A stretch of 64,000 bases of DNA from Mucilaginibacter robiniae (GTDB lineage Bacteria; Bacteroidota; Bacteroidia; Sphingobacteriales; Sphingobacteriaceae), in assembly GCF_012849215.1 (NCBI RefSeq), contig NZ_CP051682.1, positions 3,658,001-3,722,000 on the forward strand, read 5' to 3'. Made by a program: the position numbers and the translations under genes. The notes under the pieces were generated by a model. That model saw only the letters and a list, made by a program, of their open reading frames with translations. It did not search any database and had not been told where the DNA came from. Positions 28,374 to 36,437 of the stretch are shown here, one piece after another. Numbering within the stretch: position 1 is the stretch's first letter; every line of letters starts with the position of its first letter.

Positions 28374-29102
28374 ATGAGAAAATATTTAAAAACATCAATT
28401 CTGCTGTTCGGATTAGCAGCAACATCATCTGTAAGTTATAGCCAAACTACAACAGCTTCGTCAGAAAATGTACCTGTAATGAGTGCAGAAGCTAAGGCTA
28501 AATCAGATCAGGAAGTGGATCAGAAAGCAGCTGAGTGGGTAACTTCATTAAACTTAAATAACGCTCAAAAGGAAGCAGCCGTAAAATCAGTTGTTGCTAC
28601 ACACCTAAAAGCTATTCGCAATTACAACAATGAGCATCCATATACCTTGGTGCCTGCCGGCATCAATCCGGTTACAGGAAAGTCTTTAAGCACGTTAGAC
28701 CGTCAGATTATAGCGGTTTCAGCTATGCCAAAATCTATTCATGAAAACCTGATGAATGGTTTGCACCAAAACTTAACGGATGCTCAGGTGGAAGCAATAT
28801 TGGACAAATACACCATTGGTAAAGTGGAATTTACCTTAAATGGTTATAAATCTATTGTACCTAACCTTACCCCAACAGAAGAGTCTGTTATTTTAACTAA
28901 TCTGAAGCAAGCTCGCGAACAAGCAGTAGATTTCAAGAACATGAAGCAGATATCAGCCATTTTTGAAATCTACAAAACCAAAAACGAAGAGTACCTGAAT
29001 ACCCATGGCCGCAACTGGCATGAAATGTTCAAAGCTTATGTAGATGCCGCAAAAGCTAAAAAAGCTGCTGATGCTAAAGCTGCGAAATCTTCTCAAAAGT
29101 AA
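28374..29102 (+). CDS. Secreted DUF3826 protein (second copy)
   Basis: A 242-residue paralogue of the protein at 5933-6628: signal peptide (about 1-23), KAAEWVTSLNLNNAQKEAAV aligned to the first conserved helix, YTIGKVEFTLNGYKSIVPNL aligned to the GMTYDVLHVTYTAY region, and a C-terminal NEEYLNTHGRNWHEM segment. It ends in a Lys/Ala-rich tail (KAKKAADAKAAKSS). Function unknown. It lies between GH78 and a BNR protein with gaps of 10 and 6 bases, clearly inside the operon, so the family has a link to pectin breakdown. Confidence 0.65.
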   Translation: MRKYLKTSILLFGLAATSSVSYSQTTTASSENVPVMSAEAKAKSDQEVDQKAAEWVTSLNLNNAQKEAAVKSVVATHLKAIRNYNNEHPYTLVPAGINPVTGKSLSTLDRQIIAVSAMPKSIHENLMNGLHQNLTDAQVEAILDKYTIGKVEFTLNGYKSIVPNLTPTEESVILTNLKQAREQAVDFKNMKQISAIFEIYKTKNEEYLNTHGRNWHEMFKAYVDAAKAKKAADAKAAKSSQK

Positions 29103-29108
29103 TTAACC

Positions 29109-30269
29109 ATGAAAAAGAAGCCTTTATATATACAAAAAGCAGTTCCGGTAGTATTATTATGGGCTGCTATGCTGGGTGTTGGTCGGGCGCAAACAACCAA
29201 TAATCCGTGGCGACAGGGTATAGTTACCGATGAGTTTATTTACGAAAAAGCGCCTTACCGGGAATGCCATGCTTCAACAGTAGTGCAAACACCGAAAGGC
29301 TTGGTAGCCTCATGGTTTGGGGGCACGAAAGAACGTAACCCGGATGTATGTATATGGGTAAGCCGTCAGGTAAACGGCAAATGGACCGAAGGCGTTAATG
29401 TAGCTAATGGCATTCAGAATGATACTTTACGCTATCCCTGCTGGAATCCGGTTTTGTATCAAGTACCACATGGTGAACTGATTTTATTTTATAAAATTGG
29501 ACCTAAGCCATCTGCATGGAAAGGATTCTATAAAACTTCAAAAGACAACGGCCTAACCTGGTCGGCTCAGCAGGCTTTGCCTGAAGGAGTTATAGGTCCG
29601 GTTAAAAATAAACCAGTCTTGTTAAGCAATGGTACCTTGATTAGCCCAAGCAGCACAGAAGGTGAAGGCGGAACCAATATTCACTTTGAGCTAAGCCGGG
29701 ATTTTGGTAAAACCTGGCAGATCGTGAACGTACCGGAACCTGATAAAAGTTTTAGCGCCATTCAGCCAAGTGTTTTATTGCATAAAGACGGTCGTTTGCA
29801 GGCATTATGCCGCAGTAAAGTACAAGCTATACTACAAACATGGTCCTCTGATAATGGTAAAACCTGGTCGCCGCTCGAAAAAACTTCCATGCCTAATAAC
29901 AACTCGGGCGATGATGCTGTAACTTTAAAAGATGGTCGTCAACTACTGGTATATAATCATGTTTTGCCTCCCGGAAAGTTGGCAAAAGGAGCACGCACGC
30001 CGCTTAATATAGCCGTATCTAAAGATGGCATACACTGGTATGCCTCACTGGTGCTGGAAGATTCGCCTATTAGCCAGTATTCCTATCCGGCTGTAATACA
30101 AACCAGCGATGGTATGGTACACGTAGTTTACACTTGGCGCAGACAACGTATTAAACACGTAGTAGTCAACCCCGCCAAATTGAAAATGGTAGAAATAAAA
30201 GATGGCAAGTGGCCTGAGGTAGATGGATATAAATTCCCGGAAGTAAAAGGAGATACTAAAGATTTGTAA
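29109..30269 (+). CDS. Sialidase-fold (BNR) exo-enzyme-like protein, single domain
   Basis: The 386-residue secreted protein (signal ends near GRAQ) is a six-bladed propeller with four Asp boxes: TSKDNGLTW, LSRDFGKTW, SSDNGKTW and VSKDGIHW. It fits the BNR_2 (GH33-like) type seen in many pectin PULs. An ECHAST segment near the N-terminus and RTPLNIAVSKDG later are typical of this subgroup. True sialidase activity is doubtful here. Hydrolysis of Kdo or Dha from RG-II is a reasonable alternative, because GH33-type folds handle 2-keto-3-deoxy sugars. It follows the DUF3826 gene after 6 bases. Confidence 0.7.
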   Translation: MKKKPLYIQKAVPVVLLWAAMLGVGRAQTTNNPWRQGIVTDEFIYEKAPYRECHASTVVQTPKGLVASWFGGTKERNPDVCIWVSRQVNGKWTEGVNVANGIQNDTLRYPCWNPVLYQVPHGELILFYKIGPKPSAWKGFYKTSKDNGLTWSAQQALPEGVIGPVKNKPVLLSNGTLISPSSTEGEGGTNIHFELSRDFGKTWQIVNVPEPDKSFSAIQPSVLLHKDGRLQALCRSKVQAILQTWSSDNGKTWSPLEKTSMPNNNSGDDAVTLKDGRQLLVYNHVLPPGKLAKGARTPLNIAVSKDGIHWYASLVLEDSPISQYSYPAVIQTSDGMVHVVYTWRRQRIKHVVVNPAKLKMVEIKDGKWPEVDGYKFPEVKGDTKDL

Positions 30270-30274
30270 GTAGG

Positions 30275-31693
30275 ATGAGGGTGCGTGTAGATAAGATAAT
30301 ACTGTTTTTAGGATTGCTGCTGTTAATAGGCTCAGCAAAGGCTCAGCAAAACAATTCAGATAATGAATACAAGAAGCCACTGAAAGAAGTACTGGCGGAT
30401 ATTGAAAGCCGCTTTCATGTCAAAATCAAGTATTCGGAAGATATGGTGAAAGACCGGTGGGTAACTTATGCCGACTGGCGCATACGCCCAACAGTTGATG
30501 AAACCTTGGCAACCGTACTTGCACCATTGGATATGAAAGTCAATGCAGAAGGCGAAAAAACTTACAAACTCAAATACTATGAGTATTCACGCCTTACACC
30601 CGAACAAGGACGCGAGAAATTAGCTTATTTATCCTCCTTTTACCATGATCAGGCCAGTTGGGAAAAACGCAAAGCTATACTCAAACCCTGTATGCTACAG
30701 GCGCTGCAATTATCGCCTTTGCCATCTAAACCTGTTTCAAAACCTATTATCACCAACAAGCGGGTAATGGATGGATATAGTATTGAAAATATTGCCATTG
30801 AAACGCTACCTGGTTTATACGTAAGTGGGTCGTTGTACAAGCCTATAAAGTTTAAAGGAAAAATACCGGTTTTTCTGTGCCCGGACGGGCATTTTGGCAA
30901 TGGCCGTTATCGTGCTGATGAGCAGTACCGCTGCGCTACACTAGCCCGCATGGGCGCAATGGCTATCAGTTATGATTTATTTGCCTGGGGCGAATCTTTA
31001 CTGCAATTTAAAGGACAAGATCATCGGCGTAGTTTAGCCATGACCATACAAGCTTTAAACAGCTTCCGCATACTGGATTACCTGCTGAGCTTAAAAGAGG
31101 CTGACCCTAATCGGGTAGCTATTACCGGCGCTTCGGGTGGTGGCAGCCATACTATGCTCATGACTGCCTTAGATGATCGGATTAAACTGAGTGTTCCAGT
31201 AGTTATGTTGTCCAGCTACTTTTCTGGCGGTTGTCCTTGCGAAAGCGGTCAGCCGGTACACCTGTGCGGCGGTGGTACGAATAATGATGAAATCGCTGCT
31301 ATGGCAGCACCGCGTCCACAATTGGTTATATCTGATGGTGGCGACTGGTCCACTAATGTGCCCGACACCGATTTGCCTTACTTGCAAAAGATTTATGGCT
31401 ACTATGGTAAACAAGAATTAGTAGCTAATGCACATTTCCCGAAAGAAGGGCATGATTACGGCAAATCTAAACGGTTGGCTATGTATGATTTCGTGGCTAA
31501 ATATTTTCGTCTCAACATCAATGCGGTAAAAGGAGCTGATGGTAAAGTAGATGAATCAAAAGTAACTATCGAGAAATTTCCGGCTATGTATGTGTTTGGC
31601 GCCCAAGGTGAAAACCTGCCTGCTAATGCTATACATGGTTTTGAGCAGTTGCAAAAAGTATTTGCACAAGCCACCCAAAGTCAAACCAAATAA
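30275..31693 (+). CDS. STN-domain fused alpha/beta-hydrolase esterase (CE19/acetyl-esterase-like)
   Basis: Signal peptide (about 1-23) is followed by an STN-like domain, residues about 32-100 (PLKEVLADIESRFHVKIKYS, then DETLATVLAPLDMKVN), normally found at the N-terminus of TonB-dependent signalling proteins. Residues about 150-440 are an alpha/beta hydrolase with nucleophile Ser287 in GASGGG, His393 in EGHDYG and a Cys-rich loop GGCPCESGQPVHLCGGG at 318-334 that may bind metal or form disulfides. The domain resembles carbohydrate esterases; BT1017, founding member of CE19 and a pectin methylesterase of the RG-II system, is the most attractive comparison. The fold is firm, the ester removed (methyl or acetyl) is not. 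Confidence 0.7.
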   Translation: MRVRVDKIILFLGLLLLIGSAKAQQNNSDNEYKKPLKEVLADIESRFHVKIKYSEDMVKDRWVTYADWRIRPTVDETLATVLAPLDMKVNAEGEKTYKLKYYEYSRLTPEQGREKLAYLSSFYHDQASWEKRKAILKPCMLQALQLSPLPSKPVSKPIITNKRVMDGYSIENIAIETLPGLYVSGSLYKPIKFKGKIPVFLCPDGHFGNGRYRADEQYRCATLARMGAMAISYDLFAWGESLLQFKGQDHRRSLAMTIQALNSFRILDYLLSLKEADPNRVAITGASGGGSHTMLMTALDDRIKLSVPVVMLSSYFSGGCPCESGQPVHLCGGGTNNDEIAAMAAPRPQLVISDGGDWSTNVPDTDLPYLQKIYGYYGKQELVANAHFPKEGHDYGKSKRLAMYDFVAKYFRLNINAVKGADGKVDESKVTIEKFPAMYVFGAQGENLPANAIHGFEQLQKVFAQATQSQTK

Positions 31694-31703
31694 GCATTTA
31701 ATT

Positions 31704-32633
31704 ATGAAAACAGATAAACCTTCATCACATCCTTATAGCCGAAGAGCATTTTTAGGTACAACAGCCGTACTTACCGCTGGTCTGTTGTTACCTCGAAAAG
31801 AAAGCTGGGCATCGGTATTTGCTAAACCCGCAAAAGGGCAGCGGTACAAAGTGGCCGTGGTAGATTTAATGATACTGAAACGTCAGAAATTGGGCGCCTT
31901 GCAGCTAACCAAAGATATAGGTGCAGATGGCGTAGAGGTGGACATGGGAGGCTTAGGTAATCGACCAACTTTTGATAACCAGTTGGCTAAGCCAGAGGTA
32001 CGTCAACAGTTTTTGGATAAAGCCAAAGAACTAAATCTGGAAATATGCTCACTGGGCCTGACTGGTTTCTTCTCACAATCATTTGCCAAGCGTGAAGGAA
32101 TTGAACAAACCATGCAAGATGCCATTGATACGGCAAAAGCCATGAATGTTAAAATGCTATTTTTACCCTTAGGCGTAAATAGTGACATCGGTAAAAATCC
32201 GGAGCTGCGGCCTGCGGTGGTGGAACGTTTGAAAGCGGTAGCTCCCAAGGCAGAAGAGGCAGGTGTAATTATCGGTATTGAAACTTCACTAAGCGCGACT
32301 GATGAGGTGAAGTTGTTAGATGAAGTGGGTTCGCACGCCATTCAAAGCTATTTCAACTTTGCCAACGCGCTTGATAATGGCCGGGATGTGAGCGAAGAAC
32401 TGAAAACGTTAGGTAAAAAACGTATCTGTCAAATACATTGCACCGATACAGATGGTGTTTGGTTGCAGAACGATCCGAAAATTGATATGAAAAAGGTCAG
32501 GAAAACACTTGATAAAATGAAGTGGAACGGCTGGCTGGTTATTGAACGGTCCCGTGATGCCAAAGACCCACGAAATGTAAAATGGAACTTTAGCGCCAAT
32601 ACAGCTTACGTAAAATCAATCTTTCAGTCGTAA
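31704..32633 (+). CDS. Tat-exported sugar phosphate isomerase/epimerase-like TIM barrel
   Basis: The ATG at 31704, 10 bases after the previous stop, gives 309 residues beginning with a twin-arginine signal (SRRAFLG at 12-18, then a hydrophobic stretch). The mature part is an AP-endonuclease-2/xylose-isomerase-like TIM barrel with GADGVEVDMGGLG, GVIIGIETSLSATDEV, and late IHCTDTDG and LVIERSRD, placing Glu, His and Asp ligands for a divalent metal. Folding before export fits a metalloenzyme. It probably isomerises or epimerises a free sugar in the periplasm. Its neighbours are the esterase and the GH141-like enzyme. Substrate unknown. Confidence 0.75.
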   Translation: MKTDKPSSHPYSRRAFLGTTAVLTAGLLLPRKESWASVFAKPAKGQRYKVAVVDLMILKRQKLGALQLTKDIGADGVEVDMGGLGNRPTFDNQLAKPEVRQQFLDKAKELNLEICSLGLTGFFSQSFAKREGIEQTMQDAIDTAKAMNVKMLFLPLGVNSDIGKNPELRPAVVERLKAVAPKAEEAGVIIGIETSLSATDEVKLLDEVGSHAIQSYFNFANALDNGRDVSEELKTLGKKRICQIHCTDTDGVWLQNDPKIDMKKVRKTLDKMKWNGWLVIERSRDAKDPRNVKWNFSANTAYVKSIFQS

Positions 32634-32646
32634 AATAGTAGTTTAA

Positions 32647-34584
32647 ATGAGGAGAGCTTTAGTGAAATGGTTATATATACTATTGGGCTGTTTACCCTTA
32701 AACTTGCTGGCAGCAGAGATATGGGTATCGCCTACAGGTGCCGACAGTAATGCAGGTACGCCAAATCAACCTAAAGCTACTTTGGCTGCTGCCCTGCGCC
32801 AAGCCCGCGAATTACGTAGGCTAAATGATCCATCTATAAAAGATGGTATTCATATTATTTTAACTGGTGGGTTGTATGCACTAACAGAGCCCGTGTTTAT
32901 TCGCCCGGAAGATTCAGGTACTGCAGCATCACCTACCTATATTGAATCAGCGCCTAATCAGCAGCCGGTAATTAGCGGAGGTGTACAAATCAGCAACTGG
33001 AAAAAGCTGAACACTCGTCTTGATGGCTTGCCTGCAAAAGCGAAAAGCAAAGTTTGGGTAGCCGACATTCCTGATTATAATGGCTGGCCTTTGCGCTTCA
33101 GACAGCTTTGGGTAAACGACATCAAGGCAACAAGAGCGCGCGAAGTGGATAATGATACCCTCATGAGCCGCATACTGGCAGTAGATAAGCAAAAGCAGGA
33201 AATGTGGATACCTAAACCATCCACCAAAATACCAGCTACTGCAGGACAGATGGAAATGGTTATCCACCAGATGTGGGCTATTGCCAACCTAAGAGTAAAG
33301 ACTATAACACCTGAAGATAATAAGTTAAAGTTAACCTTCCATCAGCCGGAAAGCCGTATTCAGTTTGAGCATCCTTGGCCGGCAGCGGTGATTGATGATA
33401 AGCACAAAATGAATGGCAATTCTGCATTTTATCTTACCAATGCTATCGAGTTTTTAAATAAGCCAGGCGAATGGTATGCCGATTACAACACCCATAAGTT
33501 ATATTACTGGCCTAAGCAGAATGAAAACCTAGCTACCGCTAAAGTGATGGTGCCTGCACTGGAAAAGTTAGTACAAGTATGCGGAAGTGTCGATAAACCG
33601 GTAAGTTATGTTTACTTTAAAGGGGTTAACTTTCAATATGCCACCTGGATGCGCCCCTCACAACAAGGAAACGTACCACACCAAGCGGGTATGTATATGC
33701 TAGATGCCTACAAGTTAAAAGTTCCGGGTACACCCGAAAAGAAAGGCTTAGAGAACCAAGCCTGGGTAGGTAGGCCGGCAGCAGCTGTGGAAGTGGCTTA
33801 TGCTAATCATATCAATTTTGAACGGTGCTGTTTTGAACACTTGGCTTCAACCGGATTGGACTTTCAACGAGGTACGCATGATGATGAAGTACAGGGTAAT
33901 TTGTTTGAAGATATAGGAGGTACAGGGTTATTGGTGGGCGTGTTTTCCGATGAATCTTTCGAAGTGCATTTGCCTTACAATCCTACCGATCAGCGAGAGG
34001 TTTGTACCAATGAGCACATTACAAACAATTTAGTTACCGATGTAACTAATGAAGACTGGGGCTGTGTGGGTATTGGTGCCGGATATGTTAAGAATATCAA
34101 TATTGAACATAATGAGGTTTGTGAAGTATCCTACACCGGCATCAGTGTGGGGTGGGGGTGGACCAAGCTGATTAATGCTATGAGTAATAATCATATTACG
34201 GCTAATAAAGTGCACCATTATGCTAAACACATGTATGATGTAGCAGGTATCTATACTTTATCGGCTCAGCCTGGTTCAAGCATCACTCAAAATTATGTAG
34301 ATAATATCTATAAAGTGCCTTACGCGCACGATCCTCATCATTGGTTTTATTTGTATTGCGATGAAGGCTCATCTTATTTTACAGTGAAAGATAATTGGTG
34401 CCCTGCCGAGAAATTTTTGAGAAACGCCAACGGACCCAACAACGTTTGGGAAAACAATGGCCCGATGGTAGCCACTGATATTAAAAACACAGCAGGGTTG
34501 GAGGCTAATTATAAATACTTGTTGCCTTACAAGCAGGTTAATCCAGAACACTTGCTAATCAATCAAGCTGAAATCAAAAACTAA
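32647..34584 (+). CDS. GH141-like right-handed beta-helix glycosidase
   Basis: The 645-residue protein has a signal peptide ending near LLAA (residue 23), then EIWVSPTGADSNAGTPNQPK, the usual opening of this parallel beta-helix group. Later coils include GVNFQYATWMRP, GRPAAAVEVAYANHINFERC, STGLDFQRGTHDD and VSYTGISVGWGW. The overall size and motif order fit GH141, whose founding member BT1002 is an alpha-L-fucosidase acting on RG-II chain A; another GH141 is a xylanase. Together with GH140, GH106 and GH127 it supports an RG-II substrate. Catalytic residues were not assigned. Alternative: an uncharacterised pectin-lyase-fold enzyme. Confidence 0.65.
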   Translation: MRRALVKWLYILLGCLPLNLLAAEIWVSPTGADSNAGTPNQPKATLAAALRQARELRRLNDPSIKDGIHIILTGGLYALTEPVFIRPEDSGTAASPTYIESAPNQQPVISGGVQISNWKKLNTRLDGLPAKAKSKVWVADIPDYNGWPLRFRQLWVNDIKATRAREVDNDTLMSRILAVDKQKQEMWIPKPSTKIPATAGQMEMVIHQMWAIANLRVKTITPEDNKLKLTFHQPESRIQFEHPWPAAVIDDKHKMNGNSAFYLTNAIEFLNKPGEWYADYNTHKLYYWPKQNENLATAKVMVPALEKLVQVCGSVDKPVSYVYFKGVNFQYATWMRPSQQGNVPHQAGMYMLDAYKLKVPGTPEKKGLENQAWVGRPAAAVEVAYANHINFERCCFEHLASTGLDFQRGTHDDEVQGNLFEDIGGTGLLVGVFSDESFEVHLPYNPTDQREVCTNEHITNNLVTDVTNEDWGCVGIGAGYVKNINIEHNEVCEVSYTGISVGWGWTKLINAMSNNHITANKVHHYAKHMYDVAGIYTLSAQPGSSITQNYVDNIYKVPYAHDPHHWFYLYCDEGSSYFTVKDNWCPAEKFLRNANGPNNVWENNGPMVATDIKNTAGLEANYKYLLPYKQVNPEHLLINQAEIKN

Positions 34585-34589
34585 ATGGT

Positions 34590-35309
34590 ATGCAGTGCTC
34601 ATTACATCACATATATAATATAAAAATAGGTTTACCAGTCAGAACATCAATGCTTGTATGGTTCTTGCTGCTTGGGCGAGTAATACCTGGTTATGCTAAT
34701 ACCTCATCACCCGCAATTATTGAAGTGGTGAAAGAAAAGCAATCAGCCTTAAATGCTGGTAAGCTGGAAGTAGTATGCAAAAAATACCATATCTTGAACA
34801 GTGCTATTTACCAGTGGAAGAATCATTGGGTAATTTACAGTAGCCTAAGCAATGTAAATGCATTACGCCGTCAGCTAGCAGCACAATATCCGCGTGTTAC
34901 AGTTAAAACTTACCAACATCCATTTTACAATTTTGAACGGAAGCATTGTAGCAGTATAACGGTTGCTAAACAATGGGATAATATCATTTTGACTGCTAAC
35001 CTAGTGAAGAATACAAAGTTGCAACAAGAATATTTGAACTATCACGCTACGCAATTCAAAAAATGGCCTATGGTAGCACAGGGTTTTTGTAACGCCGGTT
35101 TTCAGCAGCTTCAGGTGTTCAAGAATGGCCGGCAGTTGATGTTGGTTATCAGCATTCCTAAAGGTGCCAGTTTGGATAATTTGAACCTAAAAACTACCGA
35201 ACATAATCCGCAAATGGTAAAATGGAATACTATCATGAAAAAGTATCAGGAAGGAATATCTGGTACACAGCCAGGCGAAGTTTGGGTGTTTTTTAAACCA
35301 TTAAGTTAA
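34590..35309 (+). CDS. Secreted L-rhamnose mutarotase-like protein, possibly tandem-domain
   Basis: The C-terminal residues about 130-239 match the L-rhamnose mutarotase family (LQQEYLNYHATQFKKWPMVA, then QQLQVFKNGRQLMLVISIP), about 105 residues, the usual size of the whole family. The enzyme speeds the alpha/beta anomer exchange of L-rhamnose or related sugars. Here it is preceded by another domain of about 85 residues and a hydrophobic export segment (MLVWFLLLG). The ATG at 34650, directly before that segment, may be the real start. The gene sits beside a dehydrogenase and an SSS symporter that could take up the released sugar. Confidence 0.65.
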   Translation: MQCSLHHIYNIKIGLPVRTSMLVWFLLLGRVIPGYANTSSPAIIEVVKEKQSALNAGKLEVVCKKYHILNSAIYQWKNHWVIYSSLSNVNALRRQLAAQYPRVTVKTYQHPFYNFERKHCSSITVAKQWDNIILTANLVKNTKLQQEYLNYHATQFKKWPMVAQGFCNAGFQQLQVFKNGRQLMLVISIPKGASLDNLNLKTTEHNPQMVKWNTIMKKYQEGISGTQPGEVWVFFKPLS

Positions 35310-35335
35310 GTTTACTACAATTATTTGAAAAGCAT

Positions 35336-36421
35336 ATGTTGAAATTAGGAATATTAGGTTTGAGTGAAGGGCGTAGCACCATGTCGGCTGCGTTGCAAAG
35401 CTCAAAGTATGAGTTAAAACTAGCTTGCGATCTTAATACAGAGCTTTGTGAGCATCGTGCCAAAGAGTTTGATTTTCATCATTTCACAACTAATTATCAG
35501 GATTTACTTGATGATACTAAAATAGATGTAATTGCTATCTATACGCCCGATCATTTACATGCCAAGCATGTTAAGCAAGCACTGGAAGCTGGCAAGCATG
35601 TAATTTGTACCAAACCGTTTATTGATGATTTAAGCAAAGCTCAAGAACTGATAAACCTATCTGAAAAAACGGGCAAAAAAATATTTGTAGGCCAAAGCTC
35701 TCGCTTTTTTGAACCTGCTAAAAGGCAACATGCCGATTTTGAAGCTGGACAAATTGGCGAACTGATTACAATTGAAGCGCACTACCATGCCGATCATCGC
35801 TGGTTTCTGGAAAAACCTTGGGCATTAGAGTCTGCATTTAAATGGTTATATGGTGGCTTAAGTCACCCGGTTGATTTTATACGTTGGTACCTGCCCGATG
35901 TTGAAGAGGTAATGGGTTATGGTATGATTAGCAGTAACGGTAAAAATGCCGGTTTAAAAAACGAAGATACCATGCACTTTATTTTTAAAGCTGCTGATGG
36001 CCGTATAGCTCGCGTAAGTGGCGCTTATACCGGGCCCATACAGCCGGCACAGCGGGATAGTGGCATGACTGTTATTCTCAGAGGTACTGAAGGCGCATCA
36101 CAAGCTGATTACCACGAATTGCGTTACGCTATTACCGACAAAACAGGTGAAGAAAAAATTGTTTACTGGGGAGATAAAGTGATGAAACATTACTTCCGGT
36201 TTGAAGGACAAAGCCATCACGCCGGCGAGTACCAGAATTATCTGGAGTACTTTGCAGATTGTTTGGAAAGTAATCAAACCGCTTATCCTGATGTAAAGGA
36301 AGGCGTAGGCACTGTTGCCCTGTTGATGGCTATGGATAAAACATTGCAAACCGGTTTGCCGGTTAAGGTGGCTGATATCTTATCCGCTTACAATCTGTCG
36401 GCAACCGAACTTAAATCTTAA
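35336..36421 (+). CDS. Gfo/Idh/MocA-family oxidoreductase
   Basis: The 361-residue cytoplasmic protein has an N-terminal Rossmann fold (LGILGLSEGRS; the usual GxGxxG is altered), AIYTPDHLHAKHVKQALEAG, the Lys93 motif CTKPF that replaces the common EKP, and YGGLSHPVDFIRW, where His and Asp are near the active site in this family. It probably oxidises or epimerises a sugar with NAD(P). Gene order mutarotase-dehydrogenase-symporter suggests that these three work on one free sugar, for example rhamnose, fucose, apiose or a derivative. Substrate cannot be read from sequence. Confidence 0.8.
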   Translation: MLKLGILGLSEGRSTMSAALQSSKYELKLACDLNTELCEHRAKEFDFHHFTTNYQDLLDDTKIDVIAIYTPDHLHAKHVKQALEAGKHVICTKPFIDDLSKAQELINLSEKTGKKIFVGQSSRFFEPAKRQHADFEAGQIGELITIEAHYHADHRWFLEKPWALESAFKWLYGGLSHPVDFIRWYLPDVEEVMGYGMISSNGKNAGLKNEDTMHFIFKAADGRIARVSGAYTGPIQPAQRDSGMTVILRGTEGASQADYHELRYAITDKTGEEKIVYWGDKVMKHYFRFEGQSHHAGEYQNYLEYFADCLESNQTAYPDVKEGVGTVALLMAMDKTLQTGLPVKVADILSAYNLSATELKS

Positions 36422-36437
36422 TTTACAACCTACATCT

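Noticed and set aside
19460..30269. True sialidase pathway (sialic acid scavenging)
   Set aside because: Two sialidase-fold proteins, SASA esterases, a symporter and a NanA-like aldolase superficially fit, but NanE/NanK-type genes are absent and the many pectin-specific enzymes point to a plant glycan.
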